64,000 bases of DNA from Hyposmocoma kahamanoa. Taxonomy: Eukaryota; Arthropoda; Insecta; Lepidoptera; Cosmopterigidae. Made by a program: the position numbers and the translations under genes. Within the stretch, counting starts at the first letter, position 1. Every line of letters starts with the position of its first letter. Location: the NCBI RefSeq assembly GCF_003589595.1, contig NW_020654748.1, forward strand, positions 231,253 to 295,252, in the 5' to 3' direction. The notes under the pieces were generated by a model. It was not told where the DNA came from, searched no databases, and worked only from the letters and a program-made list of their open reading frames with translations. This document shows positions 43,945-53,728 of the stretch, piece by piece.

Positions 43945-44217
43945 CGACAAAAACTCGGCGATGGCCTTTGTAGTACAATTTTTATAGAATTCTCAACATT
44001 GCATTCATAAATAATTATGTTATTTATGTAACTAATATTATGTATGCAAAGGAAAAGGCCTTTGTTGAGACGTCAATATTTAAAAAGTGGAGTCACACAG
44101 GCAAAAAAGGATTAACAATATCAACCCTTGGAGGCTCTGCATGACTCAATTACATAAATTTTGAAAATACCAGGAAGTAGTTGTAATAGTAGTTCTACAC
44201 TTGAAACTGAAGAAAGA

Positions 44218-44355
44218 GATGCATTGTATTCCTAAACTAAAGAAGAAGAAAATCTGTGCGATGTGTCCGTTTGCAAAGTGAAAAGCAGTTGCACTAAATA
44301 CAAAAAAATGTTGTGTTGTAACTGCAAACTTCAAGTATGTCACAAATGTTTTAGT
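44218..44355 (+). pseudogene. piggyBac-like transposase C-terminal Cys-rich domain remnant
   Basis: Two overlapping frames give HCIPKLKKKKICAMC and then, after a shift, CDVSVCKVKSSCTKYKKM, LCCNCKLQVCHKCF. The order basic patch, CxxC, about a dozen residues, CxxC, CxxCF matches the C-terminal cysteine-rich domain that binds the terminal repeats in piggyBac transposases. The frame shift shows that it is not expressed as such. Confidence 0.55.
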
Positions 44356-44774
44356 TCCCAGATTTGTACCAAAATGTTTTGTTATTTAGTTTATTTGTTT
44401 TTGTTAATTTTATAAATTTAAGTTTTTTTCAAACATTGCCTTTATAAATTTAATATGTAAGCAATTAAAATATTTCACAAATGTAGATTTTGCATAAAAA
44501 CTACGATCTCATATAACAGACTGTTTCTAACGAATATGTTGCACAATAATAATAAAAGCATAATAATATATTGGTACATAATTGTTATTAAAAATAAACA
44601 CAAAAAACATACATTTTTTTATAAGCGTAGTCGAAACGACGAAGGTTCGTAATAAGCGTTGAATAATAAGATTAGTAATCTAGGCTTAAGAATTCTGTTA
44701 GTTTTTATAACAATAACCTGTTCAAGTTTGCGCAATTGATAAAAGTTGAACAATCACATCATTTTGATCATCGT

Positions 44775-44960
44775 CAACATATAATAATTTCCCAATGCCG
44801 GGCACGGGTCTCTTCTAAGAAGAGTGTTTAGGCCAAAATCCGTCACGGAATGCAGGTTAGGGACTGCCATGTGTTCCAGAGGTTGAAAACTTTCTTCGAT
44901 TTGTATGTGTTTTCCAGCACCGTTAGCGAAAGATATTACGTAACTTAGTAATTCAGGTTG
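44775..44960 (-). repeat. Family E copy, partial
   Basis: CCGGGCACGGGTCTCTTCTA, AGAAGAGTGTTTAGGCCAAA, CACGGAATGCAGGTTAGGGA, GTGTTTTCCAGCACCGTTAG and CGAAAGATATTACGTAACTT follow the reverse order of the family. Confidence 0.7.
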
Positions 44961-45119
44961 TTAAGTAATGTAAAGGATGTAGCTTATTGTTTAAAAATTG
45001 CCGTATGTATCACAAGATTTCTTAGAATTCAACTTCACCAAAAACAAAAGGCATAGTACCCCATAAATTAAAAGTGTACTGATTGCTTCCCTCTACTAAT
45101 TAAGGCATACAAACGCCCT

Positions 45120-45167
45120 GGCAAGGGTCTGACCGCGCTCGGGATTGCCTCTGACCGCACCCTTGCC
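45120..45167. repeat. Short hairpin
   Basis: GGCAAGGGT (45120-45128) and ACCCTTGCC (45159-45167) are perfect complements around a loop with a repeated CTGACCGC. It could be a small structure or a chance palindrome in a GC-rich patch. Confidence 0.45.
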
Positions 45168-45384
45168 TGACGTCTTTCTGATGTTACCGTCTTTTGTTTT
45201 GGTATATCGAAATATTTCACGCGTTTAATGTTTTCAACCTTTCCACTAATGTTTTAAGGTACAGTTTTAATTGTTTTTTTTTCTATCCAAAAACTAAGTT
45301 TTAAACTTTTATGACCAGTTCTACTCTACTAATGTTTAAATTTATCAACTATGCTTGATTTGAAGGCAACATCATCAAAACCAT

Positions 45385-45490
45385 CATCAACCTAACACAC
45401 CTCTCGCTACGAGAAACAGGTCTCCTATAAGGAGAAGTTTTAGGCCAATACACGTTTTCCAAGAGATGTGAACCTTCTCCCATATGAAGG
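45385..45490 (-). repeat. Family E fragment
   Basis: CGAGAAACAGGTCTCCTATA, AGGAGAAGTTTTAGGCCAAT and TTTTCCAAGAGATGTGAACC match the distal body of family E on the minus strand. Confidence 0.55.
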
Positions 45491-45534
45491 CTTACAGAAT
45501 TAAAAAGAAAGAGCGACCATCTTCACCCAGTGGA

Positions 45535-45795
45535 AGACCGCTCTTATCATTTGTAGATTTCTTACAGATGCTGCTACGACAAAAACTCGTTTAAAACCAA
45601 AAATAAAGATTTGTAACAAGCACATAGAAAAATTCGTAAGCTCTGCTGGCTCGTTCCGTAACTCAGTTGAGAGAGTGTCAGGGGCGTCCGCTGAAGGCAC
45701 TGGTTCCAATCCGGAAGGAATTTATCTAAGTCGAACACTTATCTTTGTGTTAATAATTATAGCAAACCAGTGGAGTCATTTCACAAAAAATAATT
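45535..45795 (+). repeat. SINE-B copy
   Basis: GCTGCTACGACAAAAACTCG leader, AACAAGCACATAGAAAAATT, head CTCGTTCCGTAACTCAGTTG and GGTTCCAATCC, tail GGAAGGAATTTATCTAAGTC, TATCTTTGTGTTAATAATTA and CAGTGGAGTCATTTCACAAA. Confidence 0.8.
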
Positions 45796-46373
45796 TAATA
45801 ACATGGTAGTAAAACCTTGTGATACTGAATAAACTTTATAATTTATTACAAACCAACCATCTACATAAATGGATAAGTGTAAATGTGAGCACAGTTAAGA
45901 TTAAACATAAAATATGAACAGATTTAACTTTAACACAAAAATAAGCAATCAACAACTCATTATTTTAAAACGAAATGTAACTTCGAATGTGTAATTTGCA
46001 ATGTTATTATGCTTATCGGTGGCGGTGAAAAGGATCTCAACGATGGAGATAAATTTTAAGATTGCAATCTGACGCATATGGCGGGCGGTTGCGTATGCAC
46101 AAGTTTCAAAAAATATTGTGCTACCGCTTTAACACATTGAGGTACGTTGCGTTAAAAATTGAAAATGGAGGAAATTGTGATCTTGGTTAATAGCGGTAAT
46201 TTAGTTTTAATTAACCAATTATAGGGGATGCATCAATAAAACTACGGTTACTTTTTGAGAAGCGGCGACTGGTAGCTTTGTTGGTTTCGTCGGTGGCGTT
46301 GTGCTGCGCAAACCGTCTAGCAATAATAATGTAGCCAACCTTCAAAATTACCTGGTCTCAAAATAGACATGAT

Positions 46374-46526
46374 GTGAGCGTGCCTTACAGCTCCGCCACC
46401 AATGAGGAAAATAGGTAGTGGATTTTAGAGTGGAGCAGCTTAGTGGTGGCAACCGTTAGTTGTGCAATGCACAACAGGAAGTGAGCGTGCCTACAGCTCC
46501 GGCACCTATCTGGAAAATAGGAAGTG
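46374..46526. repeat. Direct repeat pair of about 46 bp
   Basis: GTGAGCGTGCCTTACAGCTC ... GAAAATAGGTAGTG at 46374-46420 recurs as GTGAGCGTGCCTACAGCTCC ... GAAAATAGGAAGTG at 46481-46526. The surrounding 46000-46700 is less AT-rich than average and otherwise unassigned. Confidence 0.65.
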
Positions 46527-46859
46527 TACTCTACGTGCACCCGGGGCGGCTCACCCGACTAACTCACTACACTCGCAGTACTCGCACTAACCTCTTGACA
46601 ACCGGATGTAGTCAGTGACAACGGTCTGTGACAACAACGTACACTGGCTGATCTGGGGTCAGAACCTGAACTTAGAAGTTCCTGGTTGGTGGGAGTGTCC
46701 TGAACTTAGAAGGTTTTACATTAGGCGATGGTTCTAACATTAAAACAAATCGGTCTTTAAAAATAAACTGTAAAAATGTTGCGAGAAAGTTTAAATTTAT
46801 GTGAACGCTATTCAATTGTAACTCGATTTATTTCGGCTTATGGGCCGCCATTTCTTTAA

Positions 46860-47396
46860 TGTTTTTGCGAATGGATATTTTGGTAGTAGCACGCAGATTT
46901 CATGAATGAAATTTGAAGCCGGAGACTCGCCGGCTTGGTTCGCGCTGTGATTGGTTAAGATCCATCGGGACAGATTACTACTCATTTATTATTGAATATT
47001 TTGAATATAGGTTTTTTAAGTGGTGAGGTATGTGCGCTGACTAGTACAGTCTTGTGGTAATACGTGAAAAATTTTAAGCAAACCGGTGCGAATCGAACTA
47101 TAGCGCCACTGGTATTTAATAGCAATACCTAATCTTAATTAGTACTATATTTAAAATAAACGTTACCCTCTGACACAGTATTGAAAAGTTTTCCAAGTAG
47201 ACATAGAAATAAGACTCCAGTGACAGTTATAAATTATATTATAAGATCTTTCACTATAAATCCAAACAAAAGAAAACACGCCTGTTATAGTCAAAGATGC
47301 TTTTCGCAATGGCGGCCGCCTGTCAGCGCTCCGTTGACATCGGTGACGATGATATCGATTTATTCGATGAAACTAATTCTTAAAGACGCAAAGTAA
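46860..47396 (+). other. Candidate promoter and short first exon
   Basis: Weak candidate only. ATG at 47309-47311 sits in a good start context (G at -3, G at +4) and begins MAAACQRSVDIGDDDIDLFD, then ETNS and a TAA at 47381-47383. A consensus splice donor, GTAAGT, follows at about 47391, but the frame closes before it. Upstream at about 46950 GTGATTGGTT holds an inverted CCAAT box in a locally GC-richer stretch. DDDIDLF recalls the acidic motif of eEF1B subunits, which may be coincidence. It might be an upstream ORF in a 5' UTR exon or a decayed exon. Confidence 0.2.
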
Positions 47397-47529
47397 GTTT
47401 TCTAACAGAATAAAACAAAATAATGTGACGATACGCTAACAATAGGTACCTATATTTTAATACATATTTTTATTTACTAGATGTTTCCAACCACAACATC
47501 GATTATTGACTACTGAGATCAAACAAACT

Positions 47530-47670
47530 TAAATTATTAGTGGTAGAAAGAAAGACATTCCGAAAGATTCTGGGACCAATCAAAGAAGAATTTGGGAACT
47601 GGACAGCCAGACTCAATAAAGAGGTCGAAGAGACTAGCTCTTCTCTCTCTGAGCGGAACATTATCGGTCA
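47530..47670 (+). pseudogene. LINE ORF2 C-terminal part, 5' piece (interrupted)
   Basis: The frame VERKTFRKILGPIKEEFGNW, TARLNKEVEE, ERNIIGQ fits the pattern ERKxLRKILGPxxEExGxWRxRxNxExEEL of lepidopteran LINEs. The reading breaks at 47670 where a family C element is inserted, and resumes at 47915. About 45 codons remain in this piece. Confidence 0.8.
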
Positions 47671-47914
47671 GTTTTTTTATAATACCAAGCAACGGGAACA
47701 ACAAGTCGTGCGCCTGGTGGTAAGCGGCGCGCCTATCCATAACAGTTGCAGTGCCACTCAGAGCTTTTAATCGCAAAGATCTTACGGTTTCGGTCACCCT
47801 GAGACATAAGCTGCCAAGTCCCTATAATCAAGCGTTTATCGCTTGGTGGTAGAAATAGATAAAGTGACAGTACTTCCCTGGACAAACTCTTTTACAAGAA
47901 GATCTACTGCTACT
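47671..47914 (-). repeat. Family C copy nested in a LINE
   Basis: A T-run at the left, then ACAAGTCGTGCGCCTGGTGG, TATCCATAACAGTTGCAGTG, CACCCTGAGACATAAGCTGC, GGTGGTAGAAATAGATAAAG, CAGTACTTCCCTGGACAAAC and GATCTACTGCTACTA. This is the reverse of family C, with the CCGGTTTTGAAGG segment replaced by diverged sequence. It splits the LINE frame between NIIGQ and TNELKSPRLHW. Confidence 0.85.
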
Positions 47915-48163
47915 AAAAATAACTAACGAACTAAAATCCCCCCGACTTCACTGGCTGGGATATGTGGAAAGCATGGAAGATGATAGTACTGCTAAAAGAG
48001 CGTATTTGGGACAACCTACGGGACATTGAGATATTGCTGGTTAAAGTCGCCAAAGACGTGAGCGAGCTGAATGCGCGTAAATGGTCGGAACTGGCACAAG
48101 ATTGTAAGAAAAAGCGTACTTTGGTGTCAGAGGCTAAGAACCCCTTTATTACAATATCTTAGA
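47915..48163 (+). pseudogene. LINE ORF2 C-terminal part, 3' piece (interrupted)
   Basis: The reading resumes TNELKSPRLHWLGYVESMED, DSTAKRAYLGQPTGH, then frame-shifts into VAKDVSELNARKWSELAQDC and KKKRTLVSEAKNPFITIS with a stop at 48161. RLxWLGHVxRM, RAYLGxPTGxRP and WxELAQDRxxWRxLVSEAKxHFGxxS are the classical closing motifs of this LINE group. Frame shifts plus the nested family C copy show long inactivity. Confidence 0.85.
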
Positions 48164-48529
48164 TGCGTCTTTTTTCGTTCCATTGGCAGAATTGCTTTAT
48201 AATTTATTCACTATCAAGTACTACACGGTATATCCGTTGTTTTCACTATCTTTGTCCTACATATCAAGTCTGTTGAGCTGTTTATTGGCATCCAGATTCC
48301 GTGCAGTAAAGCAATAACACTTTGATAAGGGGCGTAATTAAGTTATATCTTAATATGAGATTGTTGTCATGGAACTTCGGACTCTCTGCCGCAGGGATAG
48401 TGATAATATTGTAGCGGATAATACAGATTATATTCCATGCCGCTGTGGACTTATGTGTTCCCGAAAATAGTTGTCAATATTTACAATTTACGAGGTTTGA
48501 AACTACACTCTTAAGCTTGAATGCGACAG

Positions 48530-48712
48530 CTACAGCTCTGAATCTTTAAATCACAAATAATTGAGGGACACTGCCACAGCGCCCGTCATAAGTTGACAAG
48601 TCCCACGTGCCGGCAATTTCACCAGCACCCTTATTCTTGAAAATCGAAACACAGTAATGCTTACATTACTATTTGGTGGTAGAAATACTTTTGCAAGGAG
48701 GTCTGTTGCTAT
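48530..48712 (-). repeat. Family C copy, partial
   Basis: AGGGACACTGCCACAGCGCC, CGTCATAAGTTGACAAGTCC, GCAATTTCACCAGCACCCTT, GGTGGTAGAAATACTTTTGC and AAGGAGGTCTGTTGCTATTG follow the reverse family order. The A-tail end is lost. Confidence 0.75.
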
Positions 48713-48984
48713 TGGATAGTGAAACAAATACTTGACGCAAAAGGTTACACAGCTTCTGTGATGTTTCTATGTACGATATTTCGACGGCCCCACCGAATAA
48801 ACGTGTAAAGGGAAAACTGCAACTTCACAAGAGCGATTAAAGTCTTAAAAAATAATATTGCTCATTGGTGATTGTACATACTTAAATACAATGTATGGCA
48901 ACTTAAAGATAAAAAAATATTGTATCTAACATTAAAATATGAAACACGAAAAATTGAATATCAATTCATTACAAATTTAATTAC

Positions 48985-49255
48985 AAATATTAGCGACATC
49001 TCTAGCCAGGTGTAAAGTTACCTAACTGGGTGACAAAATACTTTCATAGATGTTCTCATAGATGGCGCTACGGCTACAAAGTCATTGAAAACCAAATACA
49101 ATCCGAAAAGCAACCACATAGACAAATTCGTGAGGTCCGCTGGTTCGTTCCGTGGCTTAGTTGGTATAGCGTCTGGCACGGTTTCGAAGGATTTTTTTCT
49201 AACTTTGTATTAATAAATTATAACAAACTAGTGGAGTAATTTCACAAACAATAAT
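48985..49255 (+). repeat. SINE-B copy
   Basis: Leader TAGCGACATCTCTAGCCAGG, CTAACTGGGTGACAAAATAC, GATGGCGCTACGGCTACAAA, head GTTCCGTGGCTTAGTTGGTA + TAGCGTCTGGC, tail ATTTTTTTCTAACTTTGTAT and CTAGTGGAGTAATTTCACAA. The B-box region is deleted between GGCACGGTTTCGAAGGA. Confidence 0.8.
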
Positions 49256-49894
49256 TGAATATCAATTCAATACAAATTTAGTTTATCAGAAATTAATAAA
49301 AAAAAAACCTTTAAAATTTTTATTCTAGTAAAAATTACTTACGGCTGTTCGCTTGTCACACTATTTTTCTTGGGAAAGTTAAATGTTTATTTTAAAATGT
49401 AACATAAAATTATTCTGTTTTACCTACTTTGGATATTACAATTTGTCAATGCGAATATTATACATAGTATTGTAGTAATTGGTCATACATTTTAAAAGTG
49501 CAAAAACATTACAAATTTCGTTTGTTATAGACATGTATGAGTACTTAGTGTGCAAAATACATACTTACAATATTCGTGCGAGATTGTTGATAAACGTTGG
49601 AGACGGAATAAATACAAAATTAATCGGAAAATAAATCTGAAAGAAAATACGGTAAAAGCTTTTACATTTCAAGTGCGGCTGTCGATTTGAAATAATAGTA
49701 CCTAAATAGCAATAATAATGCTACATAACCACACCGATTGCCTGGTAATCTAACTGGGTAAAACCCTGGACTATGAGTACCAGAGCAACGGAATTAAATC
49801 TGGTATATTATTCAGAACACCCAGACCAGACATACGTACAGTAGACATTTGGACACATGTACCTGTGCAATATTTGTTTCAAGTATCATAAAAC

Positions 49895-50045
49895 GGGTGC
49901 CATGACCACACAATCACAAATAACACCCAAACTCACGAGAGACATGAATGTAGGCCGTACAAATATCTCTCCCATCCCGGGAATCGAACCTGGGACCTCT
50001 GCGTGGCAGTCCGGCATGGTAACCGTTCGGCCACGGAGGCAGTTA
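49895..50045 (-). repeat. SINE-A copy, head to mid-tail
   Basis: Minus reading: ACTGCCTCCGTGGCCGAACG, GTTACCATGCCGGACTGCCA, CCCAGGTTCGATTCCCGGGA, then TTCATGTCTCTCGTGAGTTT. Intact A and B boxes. Distal tail truncated at GGCACCC. It abuts the SINE-B copy that starts at 50046, heads facing. Confidence 0.9.
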
Positions 50046-50218
50046 TAGAGTCTGCAACAAGTACATAGAAGAATTCCTAAGGTCCGCTGGTTCGTTCCGT
50101 AGCTTAGTTGGCATAGCGTCTGGTACGATTTGCTACAAGACGTTGGTTCAAATCCAGCAGCAGGATTTTTTGTGTGTTTGCGTGTTCGATCTTGTATTAA
50201 TATTTTTTGCAATACAAT
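50046..50218 (+). repeat. SINE-B copy
   Basis: CTGCAACAAGTACATAGAAG, head CGTTCCGTAGCTTAGTTGGC + ATAGCGTCTGG, B-box GGTTCAAATCC, tail AGGATTTTTTGTGTGTTTGC and GTTCGATCTTGTATTAATAT. Its tail runs into a LINE 3' tail at 50219. Confidence 0.8.
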
Positions 50219-50370
50219 TCAAATACTCTTTATTGTACACAAGAATAAATACAAACAAAAAAAAACAAAAGACATACGACACAGTGCAACCGTTATTACT
50301 AGATAGCAATTATTCTAACTATAAAGAAAAGTATGTAAAGATGACACGTGCCCTTCAATGGGTCTTGTAA
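50219..50370 (-). repeat. LINE 3' tail
   Basis: ATTCAAATACTCTTTATTGT + ACACAAGAAT is the familiar minus-strand 3' end of a lepidopteran non-LTR family. No coding portion found. Confidence 0.5.
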
Positions 50371-50689
50371 TGAGTTGATAATGAAGGAGGTTCTTATTCA
50401 AACCGGTAACTTAACAGCAAAAGTTCATTGGGTTCCATAGATGTTGTAAGTTCAGGCGTAACAATGAGTGACGACCGTTATGCCTAACGTCAAGTATAGA
50501 AATATTAGAACTAAATTAAAGGGCGTCAAGCCCCGGTCAAAGGAATGAATGCCCATTATTCATTACAGTGGGTGACTTAGCCTCTTTATTTTAATGAGGA
50601 AAGATTTCTTCTCAGTGCCAGTGTGCTTTTTTCTAATAACCGTTATTTATTGACACAATGTACTTTTTTTCAATCGCAAATTTAACTTT

Positions 50690-50880
50690 GTTTTTAAAAT
50701 ACCAAGTTGCGGGAACAGGTCATTCGTCTGGTGGTAAGCGACACGTCTGTCCATAAAAGTTGCAGTGCCACACAGAGCTTTAAACAGCAAAGATCTGAGG
50801 GGCACTGCCACTGCACCCGTCACCCTGAGACATAAGTTAACAAGTTCCATTTGCTTGATGGCAAAAATAGGTAAGGACCT
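50690..50880 (-). repeat. Family C copy, truncated
   Basis: TGGTGGTAAGCGACACGTCT, CCATAAAAGTTGCAGTGCCA, CACTGCACCCGTCACCCTGA, GACATAAGTTAACAAGTTCC and TGATGGCAAAAATAGGTAAG. The part corresponding to the family's 5' terminus is missing. Confidence 0.8.
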
Positions 50881-51011
50881 TTTATGAACCTTTTTCAAGG
50901 CTAAAATAGTATTTATATCTAAGACTCGATCCACAACGTAGGCTTCGTCAGGTAGATACATAAAACAGCAACAAGTCACTCACAATTTTTTTTAACACAC
51001 AAACTCATTGC

Positions 51012-51143
51012 CGAAATCTGTGTCGCGGGTACCATGGATACACACCACACACTCATTGCCCCGCACTAGAGAAACCCTACCACTCATAGACAACCACAAA
51101 TTACACCCAAACTAACGAGAACAATAAATCTAGGCCATACATA
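51012..51143 (-). repeat. SINE-A tail, rearranged
   Basis: Segments of the SINE-A tail are present on the minus strand but in permuted order: TGTGTCGCGGGTACCATGGA precedes GCCCCGCACTAGAGAAACCC, whereas in other copies the order is the opposite; then ACAACCACAAATTACACCCA follows as usual. It looks like two partial tails joined or a local rearrangement. Confidence 0.65.
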
Positions 51144-52160
51144 TGGACAGTGCAAATCGCTACAGACTCAGTCATACTCTGAGTAAGTAGAAGTGACTTC
51201 TTACGTTTTGTTTTCCTTATTTTCCCGATTAAATTAGTCTTCAAATAAAAATAGAAAAAACCTTTTCGAGATCCATTCAACTGGCTACGATACCACAGAT
51301 AGACAAAAGGGTGGAAAAGTAAAGAATGAATCCGGTTTCGTGCACTTTCCGGTAACCGATCCCAATAAAACTTGGTAAATAGATGTAATTCAACACACTT
51401 TCGAGGTCAGGTTTTTTTTATTATTCAGTACTAATTAACTTAAAGTAAAATTACGAAAACTCGGTGAATATCGATGATCTGACCAGCTGTACCTTTTTAC
51501 ACTTTTTTTTTTTCAATTTAAGTACAATTCAAGATAATCTTTTAAACTAAAATATCAAGAAAAAAAAGCGTAATTCCATTTAATAAAGCACAATTTATTT
51601 AGAAATTTGGCCATACCACATTCATTAGTAATATATCTATTTATATGAGTATAACGAGCCTAAGTTGGAATCATTATAAGCATTAACTGTTTTTCGCGTT
51701 TCCTATAAAGTTGCGTTTTTTGACTTGTGCCCTTTTTCAGTAGAGCCACAGATATTAGCTAAGAACTTTATAATTTGTATAATTCTAACGTTCCTTATAC
51801 TCTTTTACTTGTTTCATTGCATTTATTTGTTAGCAACACTAAAATTATGTTCACAACACATTTTTGTCTTATTTGACTTGGGTGTTCTACATTGTAAACA
51901 CAACAATTATAAGTGTTGGCGGCAATTTCAAAACAACAATCACAAACTAAATTATTTAACACATAACATTCTGAAATAATTTAAACTAGATAGCAATAGA
52001 ATACACTGAGATATACTATAGGAACTTAATTAATTATTTTGTTTACTATTTAATTCGTATGCCTTAAGACAACATGGAAAGTTCAATATAATTTTATTTC
52101 ATATTTCTGCTATAACCTATGTTGACGATTCCAATATATTTGAATTGAATGAAATAGCCA
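51144..52160. other. Unassigned AT-rich sequence
   Basis: No gene or repeat recognised; an 84-codon plus-strand frame at 51725-51979 lacks motifs. Confidence 0.35.
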
Positions 52161-52189
52161 TAAGATAAATGCTGCACCTAACTATATGA

Positions 52190-52650
52190 GAAGTCAACGG
52201 TTCGATACGGCGTGAACCATAGGCCATAGTCCGCCACCTTTTTTTTTAACGTCAGGAAATCTTCGGACTCCTACCGACTAAAACCTTACGTTGTTCCATC
52301 TCCTCACCATGTGATTGGTCCGACTAGAGAGTTCTTGTCTCAGCTTCAGCAATCTTAAAAGGCAGACGCGGAACACGTTCGCCGTCATCTCGGGTCCACC
52401 AGTAACGAGTGACCGACTATAGTCCGCCACCCTAACCAGATGCGAGATAAGCGCTTCACAAAAGTTGAAACCCGTCTTCAACATCCAGGTTTTATCACAA
52501 TGTTTTCCTTTACCGTCAGCGAAAGATAGACATACATCATAAATGTATGTAATTTTGAAATTAAAGTCCAGGTACATGCAGGTACATGACGTTACTGAGA
52601 TTCGAACTATCAACTTCTTAGTTAGGAAGAAACAGTTTTGCACTCATCTA
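52190..52650 (-). repeat. Family E copy with a nested insertion
   Basis: Minus reading: head TTCCTAACTAAGAAGTTGAT + AGTTCGAATCTC, leader ATACATTTATGATGTATGTC, body CTGACGGTAAAGGAAAACAT + TGTGATAAAACCTGG, distal GGGTGGCGGACTATAGTC. The copy is split at 52239-52418 by another retroposon. Confidence 0.75.
52239..52418 (-). mobile_element. Short retroposon with 13-bp target duplication
   Basis: A 180-bp insert begins (plus strand) with a run of nine or ten T, i.e. an A-tail on the minus strand, and is flanked by exact copies of ATAGTCCGCCACC (52226-52238 and 52419-52431). On the minus strand it reads in a frame ELSSRTNHMVRRWNNVRF then a stop, followed by TAGTCGGTAGGAGTCCG and the A-run. This resembles the C-terminal codons and 3' UTR of a LINE, so it is probably a heavily 5'-truncated LINE insertion. 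Confidence 0.75.
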
Positions 52651-53527
52651 CCAATAATTTGTAAAACATGTAGATATTTGCAACAATAAACGCGAACAGC
52701 TCGGCAATTAAAATGAAGTTTTGGCTGTTCTTTGATTTTGATCTTCAATGTAAGAACATATTTTTTTGCTGCATTTTGTATCATCTTTAGAAAGCAACCA
52801 TACAGGACACTCAATCGTGTGTATTCAAAATCATCTCACGAAATATGTAAGAAAGCTTGAGATTCAACAATACGATTATTTGTACTCTAGTTAACGGTAC
52901 GCCTTCCAAACATCTGTGCGACCACCTTGTTAGAAGAAATCCCATCGATAATGGTACTTGTATTACTCAAAATGTGAGAGAAATCACATAGCCCGATAAA
53001 CGATAAGGTAATAACAGAAGCTGATCCTATCTTTTGTACTCCTTTGTTGCAGTAAGAACACAATGCAGTTGTAAATTTTTGGGTTCTTAACTCCACAATG
53101 TTCCCGTCATTAATCTATGAGGAGTCCGTTGTAACTTGAACCGGGTACGGCTTTTGTGCTACCTGCTTCGGCCCTTTGTACAGCCCCTCGCATGTGCGGG
53201 ATACAAAAACCGCCTTGCGCAATATTGTCTGCCCCGACGTCTTGGATGATGTGAAAATAATACGGAAGAATATAAAATGCAATATTCTTCAGACGGCTCG
53301 TATTTCCAATTTCGAGATGTCTGCCGAGATTCTAATCTAAAAATCCTCTTTGTACCCAAACCATAAATGTATCTGTGGCGCAGTTTATTTTTACTTTTAT
53401 TACCTATCAATCCAACAGTCTGTCTTCACGTTTATTGGGGACTATTTTTAAATATGTCACCCGCGTCTAACCTTTTTCTGACACATCGTTCCTACTAAGC
53501 CCTTGACATGCATTAACACTTAGAACT
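52651..53527. other. Unassigned sequence
   Basis: Minus-strand frames at 52887-53096 and 53159-53410 show no motif. The 53100-53240 part is GC-richer than its neighbours. Confidence 0.3.
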
Positions 53528-53543
53528 GTGACGTGCACTTTTT

Positions 53544-53728
53544 CAGTACCTCCAGATGTAGCGTCATTAAAATCTTCTATGCCTCCAAAAAGATCAAAAG
53601 TTATCTCCTCGGTTGGAGAGGTTCCCTCTTCCCCCGCTCGTCGTTCCGCACTTCCCTGTTCCCCTCCTGTTTCTAGCCGTTGTGGCAGTCACACCGCGAC
53701 GCTGGTAGGGGTCGGACGTATCCGTTGA
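53544..53728 (+). other. GC-rich exon-like island
   Basis: An acceptor-like CACTTTTTCAG ending at 53548 is followed by about 180 bp of markedly GC-richer DNA. The open frame gives MPPKRSKVISSVGEVPSSPA, RRSALPCSPPVSSRCG, a Ser/Pro/Arg-rich text ending at a TGA at 53726-53728. The composition contrast with the flanks suggests an exon or a decayed repeat, but I recognise no family. Confidence 0.2.

Larger units (their letters stand above)
43381..44662 (+). mobile_element. Internally deleted piggyBac-like element
   Basis: The left end is TTAA followed by CCCTACATTACGTTCG, the usual piggyBac arrangement of a TTAA target and a CCC-starting terminus. A decayed counterpart (CGTAATAAGCGTTGAA, ending at 44662) may be the right end. 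Inside, an acidic N-terminal frame (43693-43944) and a cysteine-rich C-terminal piece (44218-44355) survive in transposase order, while the catalytic region between them is missing. The right boundary is tentative. Confidence 0.55.
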
